A DNA stretch of 64,000 nt from Prochlorococcus marinus str. MIT 1013. Its GTDB lineage: Bacteria; Cyanobacteriota; Cyanobacteriia; PCC-6307; Cyanobiaceae. Every line of letters begins with the position of its first letter. The first letter of the stretch is position 1. Below the pieces are notes generated by a model that had not been told where the DNA came from, made no database searches, and was given only the letters and a program-made list of their open reading frames with translations. Made by a program: the position numbers and the translations under genes. The stretch lies in NCBI RefSeq assembly GCF_027359395.1, contig NZ_CP114778.1, positions 806,001 to 870,000 on the forward strand, in the 5' to 3' direction. Shown here one piece after another: positions 18,059 to 27,581 of this stretch.

Positions 18059-19183
18059 ATGCAATTTTACAATTCTAATTTAAAGGAAAAATCAGCTTTC
18101 GTAGACTCTAGTGGACCTTGGTTAATAGATAACCAAGGTAATCGTTTTTTCGACAGTTGGTTAGGGTCAGGTACTTTAATATTTGGTCATGAAAAAATTA
18201 AGCATTTAAATATCAATAAAATGCTGCCAGAGGCAAGCATCTCAAATCTTAATGACATTTCTTTAATAAATAACTTAGTTGATTTTGAAATAGGTTCTTT
18301 TGGGATTCAGACCAGTGGTTCTTCTGCAATCACAAGAGCATGCCGGATTGCTAGAGCAGTAACAAATAGAAGACTCATCGCCTTGATTGGAAATTTTTGG
18401 CATGGATCGGAGGATGAATTCCTTTTTAGGCATAACTATGAATTGCTTTCTGATGGTCTTGCTATTTCTCCTGGACAAAATTATGTATGGTTTAAAAATT
18501 TAGAATCGTTTCTGGCTCAAAAAAATTGCCAAGAATTTGCGGCAATACTTATAGAACCAGTCCAAGGGTCAAATCCTCAAGCAAACATACTAAAAGAACT
18601 GATAGATAGTGGTATTAAAGAAAAGATCAGGAAATTTAATATATTGTTGATTTTTGATGAGGTAATAACAGGGTTTAGAAATAATTATGGCTCTTCAAAG
18701 CTTTCAAGAAAATGTGATCCAGATATTGTTGTGTTTGGTAAAGCTATAGGCGGTGGATATCCAATAGGAGTTGTAATAGTCAATAAAAAATGTACAGATA
18801 CAGCCAACTTAAAAAAAATATTTTGGGGTGGAACTTTCTCGGCCAATCCAACACAACTAGAATTAATGATTAATCAATTAAGGAAATTAGAAAGATTAGA
18901 TTTCAATTTAATTAATCATAATTTAGAAAGTATTTGTCATTTTATATTAGAAAATATACCTATAGAAGCATTAGGGTATCATTTAATAAGAGGTAACGGA
19001 TTTGCTAGAATTATAAAACCAAATAAAAAATTTATTCCTAGTAGAGGCTTTTTAGTGAAAAAAACAGAATCAGAAATAGAATTAGATGAAGTTTGTAAAG
19101 AGAAGAATATTTATATTTCTAAAAACCGACTTATTTTTCCATCTATTTTTAATATAGATAATTGTATTAACTTGAAAACGTAA
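18059..19183 (+). CDS. Class-III PLP aminotransferase, glutamate-1-semialdehyde aminomutase-like
   Basis: 374 residues of PLP fold type I. The N-terminal WLIDNQGNRFFDSWLGSGTLIFGH aligns with class-III enzymes; FDEVITGFR holds the PLP-binding Asp, and VFGKAIGGGYPIG carries the Schiff-base Lys near residue 227. FWGGTFSANP is the following signature. Compared with true HemL it is short at the N-terminus and divergent at the C-terminus, so I read it as an amino-sugar or other accessory aminotransferase rather than a tetrapyrrole enzyme. It precedes a radical SAM gene and the KDO genes on the island. The substrate is unknown. Confidence 0.75.
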   Translation: MQFYNSNLKEKSAFVDSSGPWLIDNQGNRFFDSWLGSGTLIFGHEKIKHLNINKMLPEASISNLNDISLINNLVDFEIGSFGIQTSGSSAITRACRIARAVTNRRLIALIGNFWHGSEDEFLFRHNYELLSDGLAISPGQNYVWFKNLESFLAQKNCQEFAAILIEPVQGSNPQANILKELIDSGIKEKIRKFNILLIFDEVITGFRNNYGSSKLSRKCDPDIVVFGKAIGGGYPIGVVIVNKKCTDTANLKKIFWGGTFSANPTQLELMINQLRKLERLDFNLINHNLESICHFILENIPIEALGYHLIRGNGFARIIKPNKKFIPSRGFLVKKTESEIELDEVCKEKNIYISKNRLIFPSIFNIDNCINLKT

Positions 19184-19308
19184 AAGGAAAATTTATAAAG
19201 ACCCAAATTCACAGACCAATTAATAAACTAAAACAAACCTAACATTATAGTTTTAATTCTAGTATATAATCACTATAAATAAAAACTATTATTGAAGTAC
19301 TTTCTTTG

Positions 19309-20169
19309 ATGGAAAAGACTCTGCTTGAGAATTTACAGAGGAAACGTCCAATCATAGATTGCGTTGATTTAACTGAAAATGGTCCAAAGCCTTCTTTTAT
19401 AGATTTGAATACTGGCGAATATTGCAATAGAAAATGTGTTTTCTGTCCCAGGTTTGACTCTAGTCAGTACCCTAATCAACATTTATATATGAAAATAGAC
19501 TTGGCAAAAAAAATATCAAAAGATTTAAAGAGTCTAGGTTTTAATGGGATAATTAATATATGTGGTTATGGTGAACCATTAGCCCATCCTGAGATTTGTG
19601 ATATTGTAGCGATCCTTTCTGATGCGGCTCATGTAGAAATAGTTACCAATGGAGATTTACTTAAATTAGATTTAATTAAAGGTTTATACAAAGCAGGGAT
19701 TTCTCAGCTAGTAATTAGTGCATATGATGGAGCACATCAGATACCTAAATTCGAAAAACTGATGAATGAGTCTGATATCCCAAATAGTTTATTTAATATT
19801 AGAAAAAGGTGGTACAGCAAAGAAGAAGGATATGGAATAAAATTAACAAATAGAGCAGGGTTTTTGAATAATGATAATGAATTAATAGATCAATCCAGAT
19901 CGTGCGCATATCCTCATTACTCTCTTACTATTGATTGGAATGGTGACGTGCTTCTTTGTGTCCAGGATTGGTATAAGAAATTAAAATTTGGTAATATATT
20001 TGCCGATTCAATTGAGGATATATGGTTTAGTAAAAGGATGAATCAATATAGAAAAAATTTAATTAAGGGAAGAAAATGTGCAGGTTTCCCTTGCGAAAAT
20101 TGTGATGCTGATGGACTTGTTTTTGGCAAGTCTCATTTAGAGGCATGGACGAAATATATTAATAATTAA
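19309..20169 (+). CDS. Radical SAM protein with SPASM-type C-terminal cluster site
   Basis: 287 residues at most. The radical SAM cluster motif is CNRKCVFC (Cys39, Cys43, Cys46 counted from the ATG at 19309), with ICGYGEPLAHPEI as the GGE-like SAM-binding segment. The C-terminal cysteines in RSCAYPHYS, LLCVQDW, RKCAGFPCENC fit a SPASM auxiliary iron-sulfur site. Such proteins in polysaccharide islands often modify sugars or peptides. It probably acts with the aminotransferase upstream (126-bp gap). The reaction is not predictable from sequence alone. Confidence 0.8.
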   Translation: MEKTLLENLQRKRPIIDCVDLTENGPKPSFIDLNTGEYCNRKCVFCPRFDSSQYPNQHLYMKIDLAKKISKDLKSLGFNGIINICGYGEPLAHPEICDIVAILSDAAHVEIVTNGDLLKLDLIKGLYKAGISQLVISAYDGAHQIPKFEKLMNESDIPNSLFNIRKRWYSKEEGYGIKLTNRAGFLNNDNELIDQSRSCAYPHYSLTIDWNGDVLLCVQDWYKKLKFGNIFADSIEDIWFSKRMNQYRKNLIKGRKCAGFPCENCDADGLVFGKSHLEAWTKYINN

Positions 20170-20397
20170 TTCATGATATTTAAATATTTAATAATTATAA
20201 ATCAGTTTTAAGATATAACTTCGCTTGTTTTTTTAGCTCATCTTTGTTTATCTAAATAAAGTACATCAATAATTTTTTAAAAGAAAATTAACAGCTTCCT
20301 TAGACTTTTAAAAAATGCGTCTTTTGGACCATTAAAAGATATATTTTATACCACTTAGCATCCAAAAAAGCTTTTTTAGATTTGTTAGTATTTGATA

Positions 20398-20475
20398 TTA
20401 GCCATCAGTCTCTATTGTAACTGTTTGTACCCTTGCTGATCCATCAACATAAATAATTGCGGAATAAAATTTTTG
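20398..20475 (-). pseudogene. Carbamoyltransferase C-terminal fragment
   Basis: On the minus strand this stretch reads AIIYVDGSARVQTVTIETDG and then stops. It matches the VDGTARVQTV segment of the intact carbamoyltransferase at 32266-33963. Only about 25 codons remain. It is the only structure I see in the 367-bp gap from 20170 to 20536. Confidence 0.7.
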
Positions 20476-20536
20476 ATAATTTACTTATTTATTGCTTGAT
20501 GCTTTTCTGTTAGGGTTTTCGTGTAAGCATTAAATC

Positions 20537-21322
20537 ATGTCCAAAAACAAATTTATAATTGCCATCCCTGCTCGATTAAATTCTCATCGACTACCAGGCA
20601 AAGTATTGGAGCGCATTGGAAATAAAACAATGCTCTACCGCGTAATGGAGAATTCTTTAAATATAAAATATATTGAAGAGACATTTCTATGCACAGATAA
20701 TAAATTAATTGCTAATGAGGCTAATGATTTACCTATTAAAGTCATTCTTAAATCTGGTAACTTTTCTTCTGGGACCGATCGGATTTTCTATTCCAACACT
20801 TTAATTCTAAAAAATATTAAATTTAATTATAATATTAGAAACTTATATGTTATAAATATACAAGCAGATCAACCTTTTATAAATAAAAACCTTATTAATA
20901 GATTTATTGAAAATATAAATCTTATGGGTAATCCAGAATTAGTTACTGCTTATTACAAAAAACAATATAGTCTAGAGGAAAACTATGATTTGGTGAAACT
21001 TATAACTTCTAAAAAAAGCAAAAGAGTTTTATATTTCAGCCGATCTGTTATTCCATTTATTAAAAAATTTAATGACAGGCAATTAAAAATATCAGAATCA
21101 ATCTCACTTAAATGTCATATAGGAATCTATGCATATAGGTTTGACATTCTACAGTCTTGGTCAAGTTTACAAAACAGTCAATTAGAAGCAAATGAATCGC
21201 TTGAACAACTTAGATGGCTAGAAAATGATATACCAATATATGCATTTGAATATGACAGAGAAGTTCTCTCTGTTGATAATAATGCACAACTAGATCATGC
21301 TCGAAAAATAGTTAGATTTTAG
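20537..21322 (+). CDS. Second CMP-KDO synthetase-like cytidylyltransferase
   Basis: 261 residues of the KdsB/NeuA nucleotidyltransferase family. IPARLNSHRLPGKVLERIG is the nucleotide-binding motif with the normal PGK, SGTDRIF follows, and INIQADQPFI replaces the usual QGDEP while keeping the metal-binding Asp. These differences and insertions near residues 95-105 suggest either a divergent KdsB or an enzyme for a modified KDO-like sugar. It converges with kdsC with a 22-bp gap, placing it beside the KDO operon. Confidence 0.78.
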   Translation: MSKNKFIIAIPARLNSHRLPGKVLERIGNKTMLYRVMENSLNIKYIEETFLCTDNKLIANEANDLPIKVILKSGNFSSGTDRIFYSNTLILKNIKFNYNIRNLYVINIQADQPFINKNLINRFIENINLMGNPELVTAYYKKQYSLEENYDLVKLITSKKSKRVLYFSRSVIPFIKKFNDRQLKISESISLKCHIGIYAYRFDILQSWSSLQNSQLEANESLEQLRWLENDIPIYAFEYDREVLSVDNNAQLDHARKIVRF

Positions 21323-21344
21323 CTCTAATGAAAGAGTATCAGTA

Positions 21345-21866
21345 TTAATTTCTATTTTTTAAATTAATTAATATATCACATATTTCTCTTAGAACCCCTT
21401 CTCCGCCTTTGGATCTTAACTTTAGATCTGCCTTTATTTTAACTTTATAATTACAATCATTTGGTGCGACAAAAAGACTTACATAAGGTAAAACTTCTAG
21501 ATCATTCACATCATCACCTATATACAAAGTAGACTCAGGAGAAAAACCTAGTCTCTTTTGTATTTCAATTATTTTTAGACCTTTATCTTCTATATTTGTA
21601 TGACACTCTTTAATACATAATGATTTAGCTCTTGCTGATGTAGCATCTGACTCTCCACCACTTATAAAAGCTAGATTTATATCATTTGATTGTAACAACT
21701 TCACAGCCAGACCATCTTTAACATTAAATAATTTAAGACCATTTATCTTATCACTATATCCAATTGAACCATTTGTTAAGACTCCATCTACATCAGTAAC
21801 TATTAATTTAATTTTTATTAATTTCTTTCTTAATGTTCTTCTTAAGAACATGAATTTGAATTCCAT
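21345..21866 (-). CDS. kdsC: KDO-8-phosphate phosphatase
   Basis: HAD-superfamily C0-type phosphatase that releases KDO from KDO-8-phosphate; 173 residues, normal length. LIVTDVDGVLTNGSIGYS contains the nucleophile Asp and the acid/base Asp. FISGGES is motif II, and YIGDDVNDLEVLPYV is motif IV, with a Lys-rich segment between them. It is the last gene of kdsD-kdsA-kdsC, 6 bp after kdsA. Confidence 0.92.
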   Translation of the reverse strand: MEFKFMFLRRTLRKKLIKIKLIVTDVDGVLTNGSIGYSDKINGLKLFNVKDGLAVKLLQSNDINLAFISGGESDATSARAKSLCIKECHTNIEDKGLKIIEIQKRLGFSPESTLYIGDDVNDLEVLPYVSLFVAPNDCNYKVKIKADLKLRSKGGEGVLREICDILINLKNRN

Positions 21867-21872
21867 AATCTA

Positions 21873-22697
21873 TTAAAATTCATTCACTAATTCGTGAATC
21901 CTACTTAATTCATTGATTAATGATTTGAATTGCTGAAGATTAAGCATGTTAGGTCCATCACTTAGTGCATTATCTGGATCTGGATGAATCTCTAGAAACA
22001 CACCATCTACGCCCGCAGCAACTGCTGCTCTTGCTAATAATGGTACTAAATACCTTTTTCCACCTGAACTAGATCCGTTCGCACCAGGCTCTTGCACGGC
22101 ATGCGTGGCATCCATGATGATTGGACAACCTGTCTTTTTTAAATAATATATACCCTTCATATCTACTACTAAATTATTATAACCAAAAGAAGTTCCTCTT
22201 TCAGTCAACCATAGTTGATTCCTTGTTAAATTTGGATTAAAGCACTTAGCCTTTTCAACTACCATTTTACAGTCCCATGGAGCTAAAAACTGACCTTTCT
22301 TTATATTTAATGCTGTTGTAATGTAATTATTATTATCTACAGTTTTTATTGATTTTTCAATTAAGCTTGTTTGTCTACATAGATAAGCTGGTATTTGTAT
22401 TACATCAACTACTTTTGCTACTGAATCAACCTGATATGTTTCATGTACATCTGTTAGGACAGGGATATTAAACTCTTTTCTTATTAAAGATAAAATTGAA
22501 AGACCATTTTCCATCCCATTACCTCTAAAGGAATTTGCAGAGGTTCTATTGGCTTTGTCAAAGCTGCCTTTAAATATGAACTCAATTCCTAATTTTGTTG
22601 TTGCATTAACAGCAAATTCGGCAACTTCCATGCACATGTCTATACATTCAAGACTACATGGTCCAGCTATTATTGTTAACTTGTTAGATTTAAACAT
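21873..22697 (-). CDS. kdsA: KDO-8-phosphate synthase
   Basis: TIM-barrel aldolase that condenses PEP with arabinose-5-phosphate to give KDO-8-phosphate. Family signatures are IIAGPCSLE, FKGSFDKANRTS, VLTDVHE, QIPAYLCRQT, TERGTSFGYNNLVVDM and DATHAVQEPG. The length of 274 residues is normal. It starts directly after the kdsD stop (no gap) and 6 bp before kdsC, so the three form a tight operon. Confidence 0.95.
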   Translation of the reverse strand: MFKSNKLTIIAGPCSLECIDMCMEVAEFAVNATTKLGIEFIFKGSFDKANRTSANSFRGNGMENGLSILSLIRKEFNIPVLTDVHETYQVDSVAKVVDVIQIPAYLCRQTSLIEKSIKTVDNNNYITTALNIKKGQFLAPWDCKMVVEKAKCFNPNLTRNQLWLTERGTSFGYNNLVVDMKGIYYLKKTGCPIIMDATHAVQEPGANGSSSGGKRYLVPLLARAAVAAGVDGVFLEIHPDPDNALSDGPNMLNLQQFKSLINELSRIHELVNEF

Positions 22698-23732
22698 TTA
22701 ATTATTCATTTTCACTACGTCGTTCATAATTATAAATCCTATTAATTCTTTATCAGAAGTTACTCCAAGACATGTAATAGATCCAGGTTTATTCTTTTCC
22801 ATTTTTTTTAAAGCATCAATTAAAGTAGCATTCTTATCTATAGTTCTCGGATTTTTCGTACAAATATTTTCAGCAATTATATTATCCCAATCACCAGAAG
22901 CATTTTCAAAAAGTGCCCTGCGCAGATCTCCATCAGTAATAAGACCCATAAATGAAGTATCTTTTTTATTCTTAACTAAAGTAAATCCAACACCTTTTAT
23001 ATTTTCCTCTATCGAAGTAATTGATAAAACAATAGACCTTAAGTTAGAGCTATTATATACAATGGGAAGGTCACAAATATCTATCATAATATCTTCAACC
23101 TTAAGGGTTAGTCTTTTACCAATGATACCAGCTGGATGATTTATAGCGAAATTTTCATTAGTTATTCCTTTAAAGATAGACCATTGTGCTGCCAAGGCAT
23201 CTCCAAGTGCTAATGACAACGTAGTACTTGTTGTAGGGGCAAGATTAAGAGGGCAAGATTCTCTATCTATATTACATTCAAAATGAACATTTGATTTTTT
23301 AGCTAGAGTAGAGGTTGAATCAGAAGTTATAGAAATTATAGTTTTAATTTTCCTAGTCAGATGAGGTAATAATGAAACAAGCTCTGTAGTTTCTCCACTA
23401 TTAGATATAATTATTGCTGTATCATTATGCATTGCAATTCCTATATCTCCATGAAGAGCATCTGTTGGATTCAAGAATAAAGCGGGGTAGCCAAGAGAAG
23501 TAAATGTTGCGGCGATTTTCCTGGCAACAATTCCACTCTTACCTACGCCCGATAATAACAACTTACCATTATTTTCAAATGTGTAATTCAAAGCAATTAG
23601 AGCATTATCACAAATTTTCTTATCTAGTATCTCAGAGGCTTTTTGCAAAGCACGACTATCATGCAATAGGCAATCTTTCATTACAAAAGGAGTTTTTAAA
23701 ATCAAATCATCATTATTCATTAAATTTACCAT
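22698..23732 (-). CDS. kdsD: Arabinose-5-phosphate isomerase (KpsF/GutQ type)
   Basis: Converts ribulose-5-phosphate to arabinose-5-phosphate, the first step of KDO synthesis. An N-terminal SIS sugar-isomerase domain (LLSGVGKSGIVARKIAATFTS and ISNSGETTELV) is followed by two CBS modules (VEDIMIDICDLPIV and IAENICTKNPRTID). I place the start at the Met at 23732, giving 344 residues; the frame extends upstream to 23846 but those residues are not family-like. SAPTxxT is present as LAPTTSTT. First gene of the kds operon. Confidence 0.9.
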   Translation of the reverse strand: MVNLMNNDDLILKTPFVMKDCLLHDSRALQKASEILDKKICDNALIALNYTFENNGKLLLSGVGKSGIVARKIAATFTSLGYPALFLNPTDALHGDIGIAMHNDTAIIISNSGETTELVSLLPHLTRKIKTIISITSDSTSTLAKKSNVHFECNIDRESCPLNLAPTTSTTLSLALGDALAAQWSIFKGITNENFAINHPAGIIGKRLTLKVEDIMIDICDLPIVYNSSNLRSIVLSITSIEENIKGVGFTLVKNKKDTSFMGLITDGDLRRALFENASGDWDNIIAENICTKNPRTIDKNATLIDALKKMEKNKPGSITCLGVTSDKELIGFIIMNDVVKMNN

Positions 23733-23951
23733 TTTGCTTTTTTCGCGAAAAATAAGCTTAATAAGCTCTAGGAAGTTAGTAAAATCTAATTTATTAAGAA
23801 AACATTTTATACAAAATACAATACTAGCATGACTCAAGCAAATCAAAGTAAAAACAGATAACTGAGAAATTTATTACTTTCTTAATATAATTAATCTTGC
23901 AAACTATCTAATTAATTTATTTTTAATCATATATTATTATATTTTTCAAAC

Positions 23952-24042
23952 TCGATTATTATTGGAGGAATCAGCAGCGAATCCAGCCAGCGAAATTATT
24001 AATCTCGCATATACAGCAACGTCGCTTGATTTGTTATTGATT
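23952..24042 (-). pseudogene. 3' fragment of the 121-aa terminase-small-subunit-like gene
   Basis: The minus strand reads ISLAGFAADSSNNN in the same frame style as LLAGLAADSQYNS in the intact gene at 40753-41118. It is one of four such fragments. It lies head to head with the glycosyltransferase remnant that follows. Confidence 0.6.
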
Positions 24043-24049
24043 AGCGCTT

Positions 24050-24405
24050 TCTTTACCAAAAGGATTTGGTTCAGAACAATTAGATGATTGCTCATTTAAA
24101 AATAAGTTTGTTGGATGCCAACCGGAAATTGATTCCTCTTGGGATTTCTTGAAAATGCCTCCATCATTGAAAATTGCGATTTAATTATTACTTGTAATAC
24201 TTCTATTACTCATTCAGCTGGAGGAATGGACAAGAAAGTTTGGTTAATCTTAAGAAATATCCCTTTTTGGACTTAGGGACTGGAAGGGGACAATACATTT
24301 TGGGATCCATCAATGAAGTTATTCCTTCAAAAAGAACGACATAATTGGAAAGAGGTTATGAGAAGGGTATCAAGCGCACTTAAAGAAGAATTTGTAGGGA
24401 GATAA
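24050..24405 (+). pseudogene. C-terminal remnant of a TPR-linked GT9-like glycosyltransferase
   Basis: Reading across frameshifts gives LPKGFGSEQLDDCSFKNKF, then CDLIITCNTSITHSAGGMDK, KVWLILRNIPFW and GLEGDNTFWDPSMKLFLQKE, ending EEFVGR-stop at 24405. This is the heptosyltransferase-like (GT9) C-terminal domain found at the end of other cyanobacterial TPR proteins. A frameshift near 24175 and a stop near 24276 break it. It is a sixth kind of C-terminal module, now dead. Confidence 0.7.
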
Positions 24406-24567
24406 AACCCTGCCTAATGAAAGGAGCTGAAAATCTTTTTAAAATTTAAATTTCAATACAAGTCATAACTTCAACTAATAGGTTCTAGGTGAAATAAGCA
24501 AAACAGCAATTTTCAGCCGATATGTTGCTATTACATTTCAACTTTGCCTTTCACCAAAACTCATTTA

Positions 24568-24780
24568 ATGCTTAATCCCAGAGAGGAACTCGTATTTCTA
24601 CTTCGAGGATTCTTTGCAACACCACTCCTGACAGCACTTGGGGAAAAAGGTATATTAGATAGTTTTGTTGAAGGTAATGTTGATCTGGCAAATTAGGTGT
24701 CACATACCATGCGAAAGGGATTTGGAGTCCATTTGTATTTAAGATGTCGTTAAGTTGGCTAACGATGCAGGTCATCAATT
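24568..24780 (+). pseudogene. N-terminal fragment resembling a SAM methyltransferase
   Basis: The frame reads LNPREELVFLLRGFFATPLL followed by TALGEKGILDSFVEGNVDLA and a stop at 24694; a shifted frame continues GVTYHAKGIWSPFVFKMS. The first part looks like the winged-helix dimerisation segment of O-methyltransferases. It is interrupted and lies just before the promoter of the next TPR gene. Confidence 0.35.
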
Positions 24781-24810
24781 CATTTTGAAAGTGAAAACTT
24801 TGGTGCAAGG

Positions 24811-24816
24811 TATAAT
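24811..24816 (+). promoter_or_regulatory. TPR-family promoter -10 box
   Basis: TATAAT in GGTGCAAGG-TATAATACTAAT, almost the same as before the gene at 15239. It lies 31 bp before the start codon. Confidence 0.6.
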
Positions 24817-24846
24817 ACTAATTAAAAGAACCTGAAAGTTTTAAAG

Positions 24847-27039
24847 ATGAAAGGTTTAGGAGAGGAGCATAAATCTAAAAAGAAAATCAAACCATCTAAA
24901 GAACAAATAATAAATCAAGCATTTAAATTTCATTCAGAAGGGAACATATCAGAAGCATCAAAATATTATCAATATTTTATTGCACAAGACTATAAAGATC
25001 CAAAAGTTTTTTCTAATTATGGAATGATATTGAAAGGACTTGGTAAATTAAAAGAAGCAGAAGTCTTTTACCGCAAAGCAATTGAACTGAAGCCGGATTA
25101 TGCAATGGCTCATTCCAATCTTGGGAACACATTGAAAGATCTTGGTAAATTAAAAGAAGCAGAATTATCAACTCGAAAAGCAATTCAACTGAAGCCGGAT
25201 TACGCAATTGCTCATTCCAATCTGGGAAATGTATTGAAAGATCTTGGTAAATTAAAAGAAGCAGAATTATCAACTCGAAAAGCAATTCAATTTAATCCTG
25301 ATTTCGCAGAGGCTCATTCCAATCTGGGTAGCATTTTGAGAGATCTTGGTAAATTTAAAGAAGCAGAATTATCAACTCGGAAAGCAATCGAACTCAACCC
25401 TAATATCGCAGAACCATATGCCAATCTAGGAAGCATATTAAAAGATCTTGGTAAATTTAAAGAAGCTGAAATATCAATGCACAAAGCTATTCAACTCAAG
25501 CCTGATTACGCAATGGCGTATTCTAATCTGGGAGGCATATTAAAAGATCTTGGTAAATCAAAAGAAGCGCAAAGTTGTTTTCAAAAATGCCTTGAATTAG
25601 ATCCAGATGATCTAGCTTATAACATACAAGCTAAACTTTTCATATCAAAAATACCCTTAAATCAATTGCAAATAAATCAAGACAGAGAGGAGATAAATAG
25701 ACAAATATCATTAATAGGTAATAACAATAATATAATCTATAAAAATAATAGTTTACCAACAACAATAGACTTTATTTTTTATTTAGCCTATCATAATTGT
25801 TATAATGATAAAGAGATACTCCAAAATATAGCTAATAATTTATCAAAAAAGGATGGGATATTAAATACTAATTTCCGTTTAGACCAGCATATCAAAGAAA
25901 GTCAGGGAAGAAAAAGGATAAGACTCGGAATTTGTTCTAGCTATTTTTTTAATCATTCTGTAACGAAATGTTTTTTAAATTTAATTGAAGATCTTGCTAA
26001 ATCTGGAATTGAAATAATCATATTTAAAGGAGAACTTGATCATACTGATAAAACAACAGATCATATTATTTCATTAGCGAGTGAAATAATAACATTACCA
26101 GATTCCTTAGAAAAATCTTGTCAAAAAGTTCTAAATAGTTCAATTGATATTCTTCTATATCTTGATATTGGAATGTCAGTAAAAACATATTTCATGTCTT
26201 TATCAAGGCTAGCTCTAGTTCAAGTCCTTCATAGTGGACACCCACAAACTTCAGGTTCTCAAAATATGGATTACTACATAACCGCATCGCAAAAAGAAAA
26301 TGAGAATTCTGATAAGTTCTTTTCAGAAAGATTGATAAGAATGACTAGACTTCCAGTAAATTATAGTCTACCTACAATTTTAAATAGTACTATTAAAGCT
26401 TCAGATCTAGATATTTATGAGGATGATTTTATAATTGGACTTCCTCATACTTTATTTAAATACCACCCCGACTTTGATGATATTCTAGACAAAGTACTTG
26501 AGGAAATTCCTCATTCACGTTTATTATTTTTCGAAGGTGTTAGAGAATACAATACAAAGGAATTATTGTCCAGGTGGGAACAAAATAGTAAGTACATTTC
26601 AAGTAGATTAATAATTTGTCCACGTGTTAAATTTGATGATTATTTAACAATTTCAAAAAGATTTGATATCGTACTTGATACTATTTATTTTGGGATGGGT
26701 AATACCTTTTTTCAGGCAATGGCATTGGGTATTCCAGTTGTTACTTTGTTACCTGATAAACCACAAGGTGGATGCGTTTCTGCAGGTTATAAGCAGATGG
26801 GTATTTTAAATCCACCTATAGCAAAGTCAAAGAAAGAATATATTTCAATATGCAAAAAACTAGCATTTGATAATTCATACAGGGAGAATATTAGTAATCA
26901 AATACTTTTAAAAGCAAAAGATAATTTATTTAATGATCAAACAGTTTATAGACAGTATATAGACTTCTTTCAAAAGGCATTGAAAGCTGCATATAAAAAA
27001 GAATTACTTCCAAAAAATTGGGAACCATTTAAATACTAA
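24847..27039 (+). CDS. TPR protein with GT41 (OGT-like) glycosyltransferase domain
   Basis: 730 residues: a short Lys-rich N-terminus without the TFxVPFAL tag, about seven TPR units (residues ~18-250), then a GT-B domain from about residue 356. FNHSVTKCF, GHPQTSGSQNMDYYI, TLFKYHPDFDDI and DTIYFGMGNTFFQAMALGIP (near residue 610) are the GT41-like segments. The last 1816 bp are almost identical to the end of the gene at 60575, while the N-terminal TPR units differ. The likely action is transfer of a sugar to proteins; the donor is unknown. It has its own promoter. Loss of the tag sets it apart from the other members. Confidence 0.85.
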   Translation: MKGLGEEHKSKKKIKPSKEQIINQAFKFHSEGNISEASKYYQYFIAQDYKDPKVFSNYGMILKGLGKLKEAEVFYRKAIELKPDYAMAHSNLGNTLKDLGKLKEAELSTRKAIQLKPDYAIAHSNLGNVLKDLGKLKEAELSTRKAIQFNPDFAEAHSNLGSILRDLGKFKEAELSTRKAIELNPNIAEPYANLGSILKDLGKFKEAEISMHKAIQLKPDYAMAYSNLGGILKDLGKSKEAQSCFQKCLELDPDDLAYNIQAKLFISKIPLNQLQINQDREEINRQISLIGNNNNIIYKNNSLPTTIDFIFYLAYHNCYNDKEILQNIANNLSKKDGILNTNFRLDQHIKESQGRKRIRLGICSSYFFNHSVTKCFLNLIEDLAKSGIEIIIFKGELDHTDKTTDHIISLASEIITLPDSLEKSCQKVLNSSIDILLYLDIGMSVKTYFMSLSRLALVQVLHSGHPQTSGSQNMDYYITASQKENENSDKFFSERLIRMTRLPVNYSLPTILNSTIKASDLDIYEDDFIIGLPHTLFKYHPDFDDILDKVLEEIPHSRLLFFEGVREYNTKELLSRWEQNSKYISSRLIICPRVKFDDYLTISKRFDIVLDTIYFGMGNTFFQAMALGIPVVTLLPDKPQGGCVSAGYKQMGILNPPIAKSKKEYISICKKLAFDNSYRENISNQILLKAKDNLFNDQTVYRQYIDFFQKALKAAYKKELLPKNWEPFKY
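25214..27029. repeat. 1816-bp direct repeat, copy 1 (with 61221-63036)
   Basis: No insertion or deletion and only about four substitutions seen by eye (two change residues: Arg/Lys in SSRLIIC, Glu/Lys in YRENIS). It begins inside a TPR unit and ends within the last codons of the gene. Confidence 0.95.
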
Positions 27040-27098
27040 AAAATATGGAATTATTAATTTTTCCCTACAGAAAAAAAAGCTTTTGAAGATCAATTCTT

Positions 27099-27581
27099 TC
27101 AACTTAAGCCAACTCCTCTAGCCATAAGTGTCGCTATAAAAGGGATAGAGGCAAACCCGACCAATTCGACATTAATTATTATTCTCAATCTAGAAACCAA
27201 ATCCTCAGTTACTTGAGGAAGAGTTCCTTTGCTAAGAGGAATTGCCCATAAAACATAGGTTGTTGTGGGATAAAGAGATAGAGAACCAACTAGAGCAAAA
27301 ATAATAACTTTTGTCCAAAATACAGGATTTTGAGTATAAAATTCTGAACCCTGACCAAATTTGATAACTCTGTAAATCCCACTTACCAAAAGAGCAATCC
27401 CAGCAATTCCATAGATAATGTCGGCAAAAACCATAGATATTGCTTCTTTCCTATTTGGATCAGGCTTCAATGAGATTCGCTCATAAATCAATGCTCCAAA
27501 ACAAATCATAAAGCTGAGATAATGAATATATGCAACTGAGGCTGATTGCAATAAATCAGTTGGTAGAACGAATCCGAACAC
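27099..27581 (-). CDS. DUF2214 membrane protein
   Basis: 160 residues with four hydrophobic segments (about 10-32, 47-68, 88-108 and 132-152), in the style of the DUF2214 family of cyanobacterial integral membrane proteins. SFMICFGALIYERISLKPDP is typical. Function is not established. It looks like a conserved gene rather than island cargo, which suggests that 27.1-28.2 kb is a scrap of core genome between island parts. Confidence 0.75.
   Translation of the reverse strand: MFGFVLPTDLLQSASVAYIHYLSFMICFGALIYERISLKPDPNRKEAISMVFADIIYGIAGIALLVSGIYRVIKFGQGSEFYTQNPVFWTKVIIFALVGSLSLYPTTTYVLWAIPLSKGTLPQVTEDLVSRLRIIINVELVGFASIPFIATLMARGVGLS

Noticed and set aside
17842-18078. 78-codon frame before the aminotransferase
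   Set aside because: It starts with TTG inside the leader repeat, overlaps the next gene, and has no family resemblance.
18115-18139. 10-bp stem, 5-nt loop hairpin (ACCTTGGTTA) in the aminotransferase gene
   Set aside because: It lies in a conserved coding motif with no T-run or repeat elsewhere; probably chance.
18059-19183. Calling the class-III aminotransferase hemL
   Set aside because: It is shorter and divergent, and its island setting argues against the essential tetrapyrrole enzyme.
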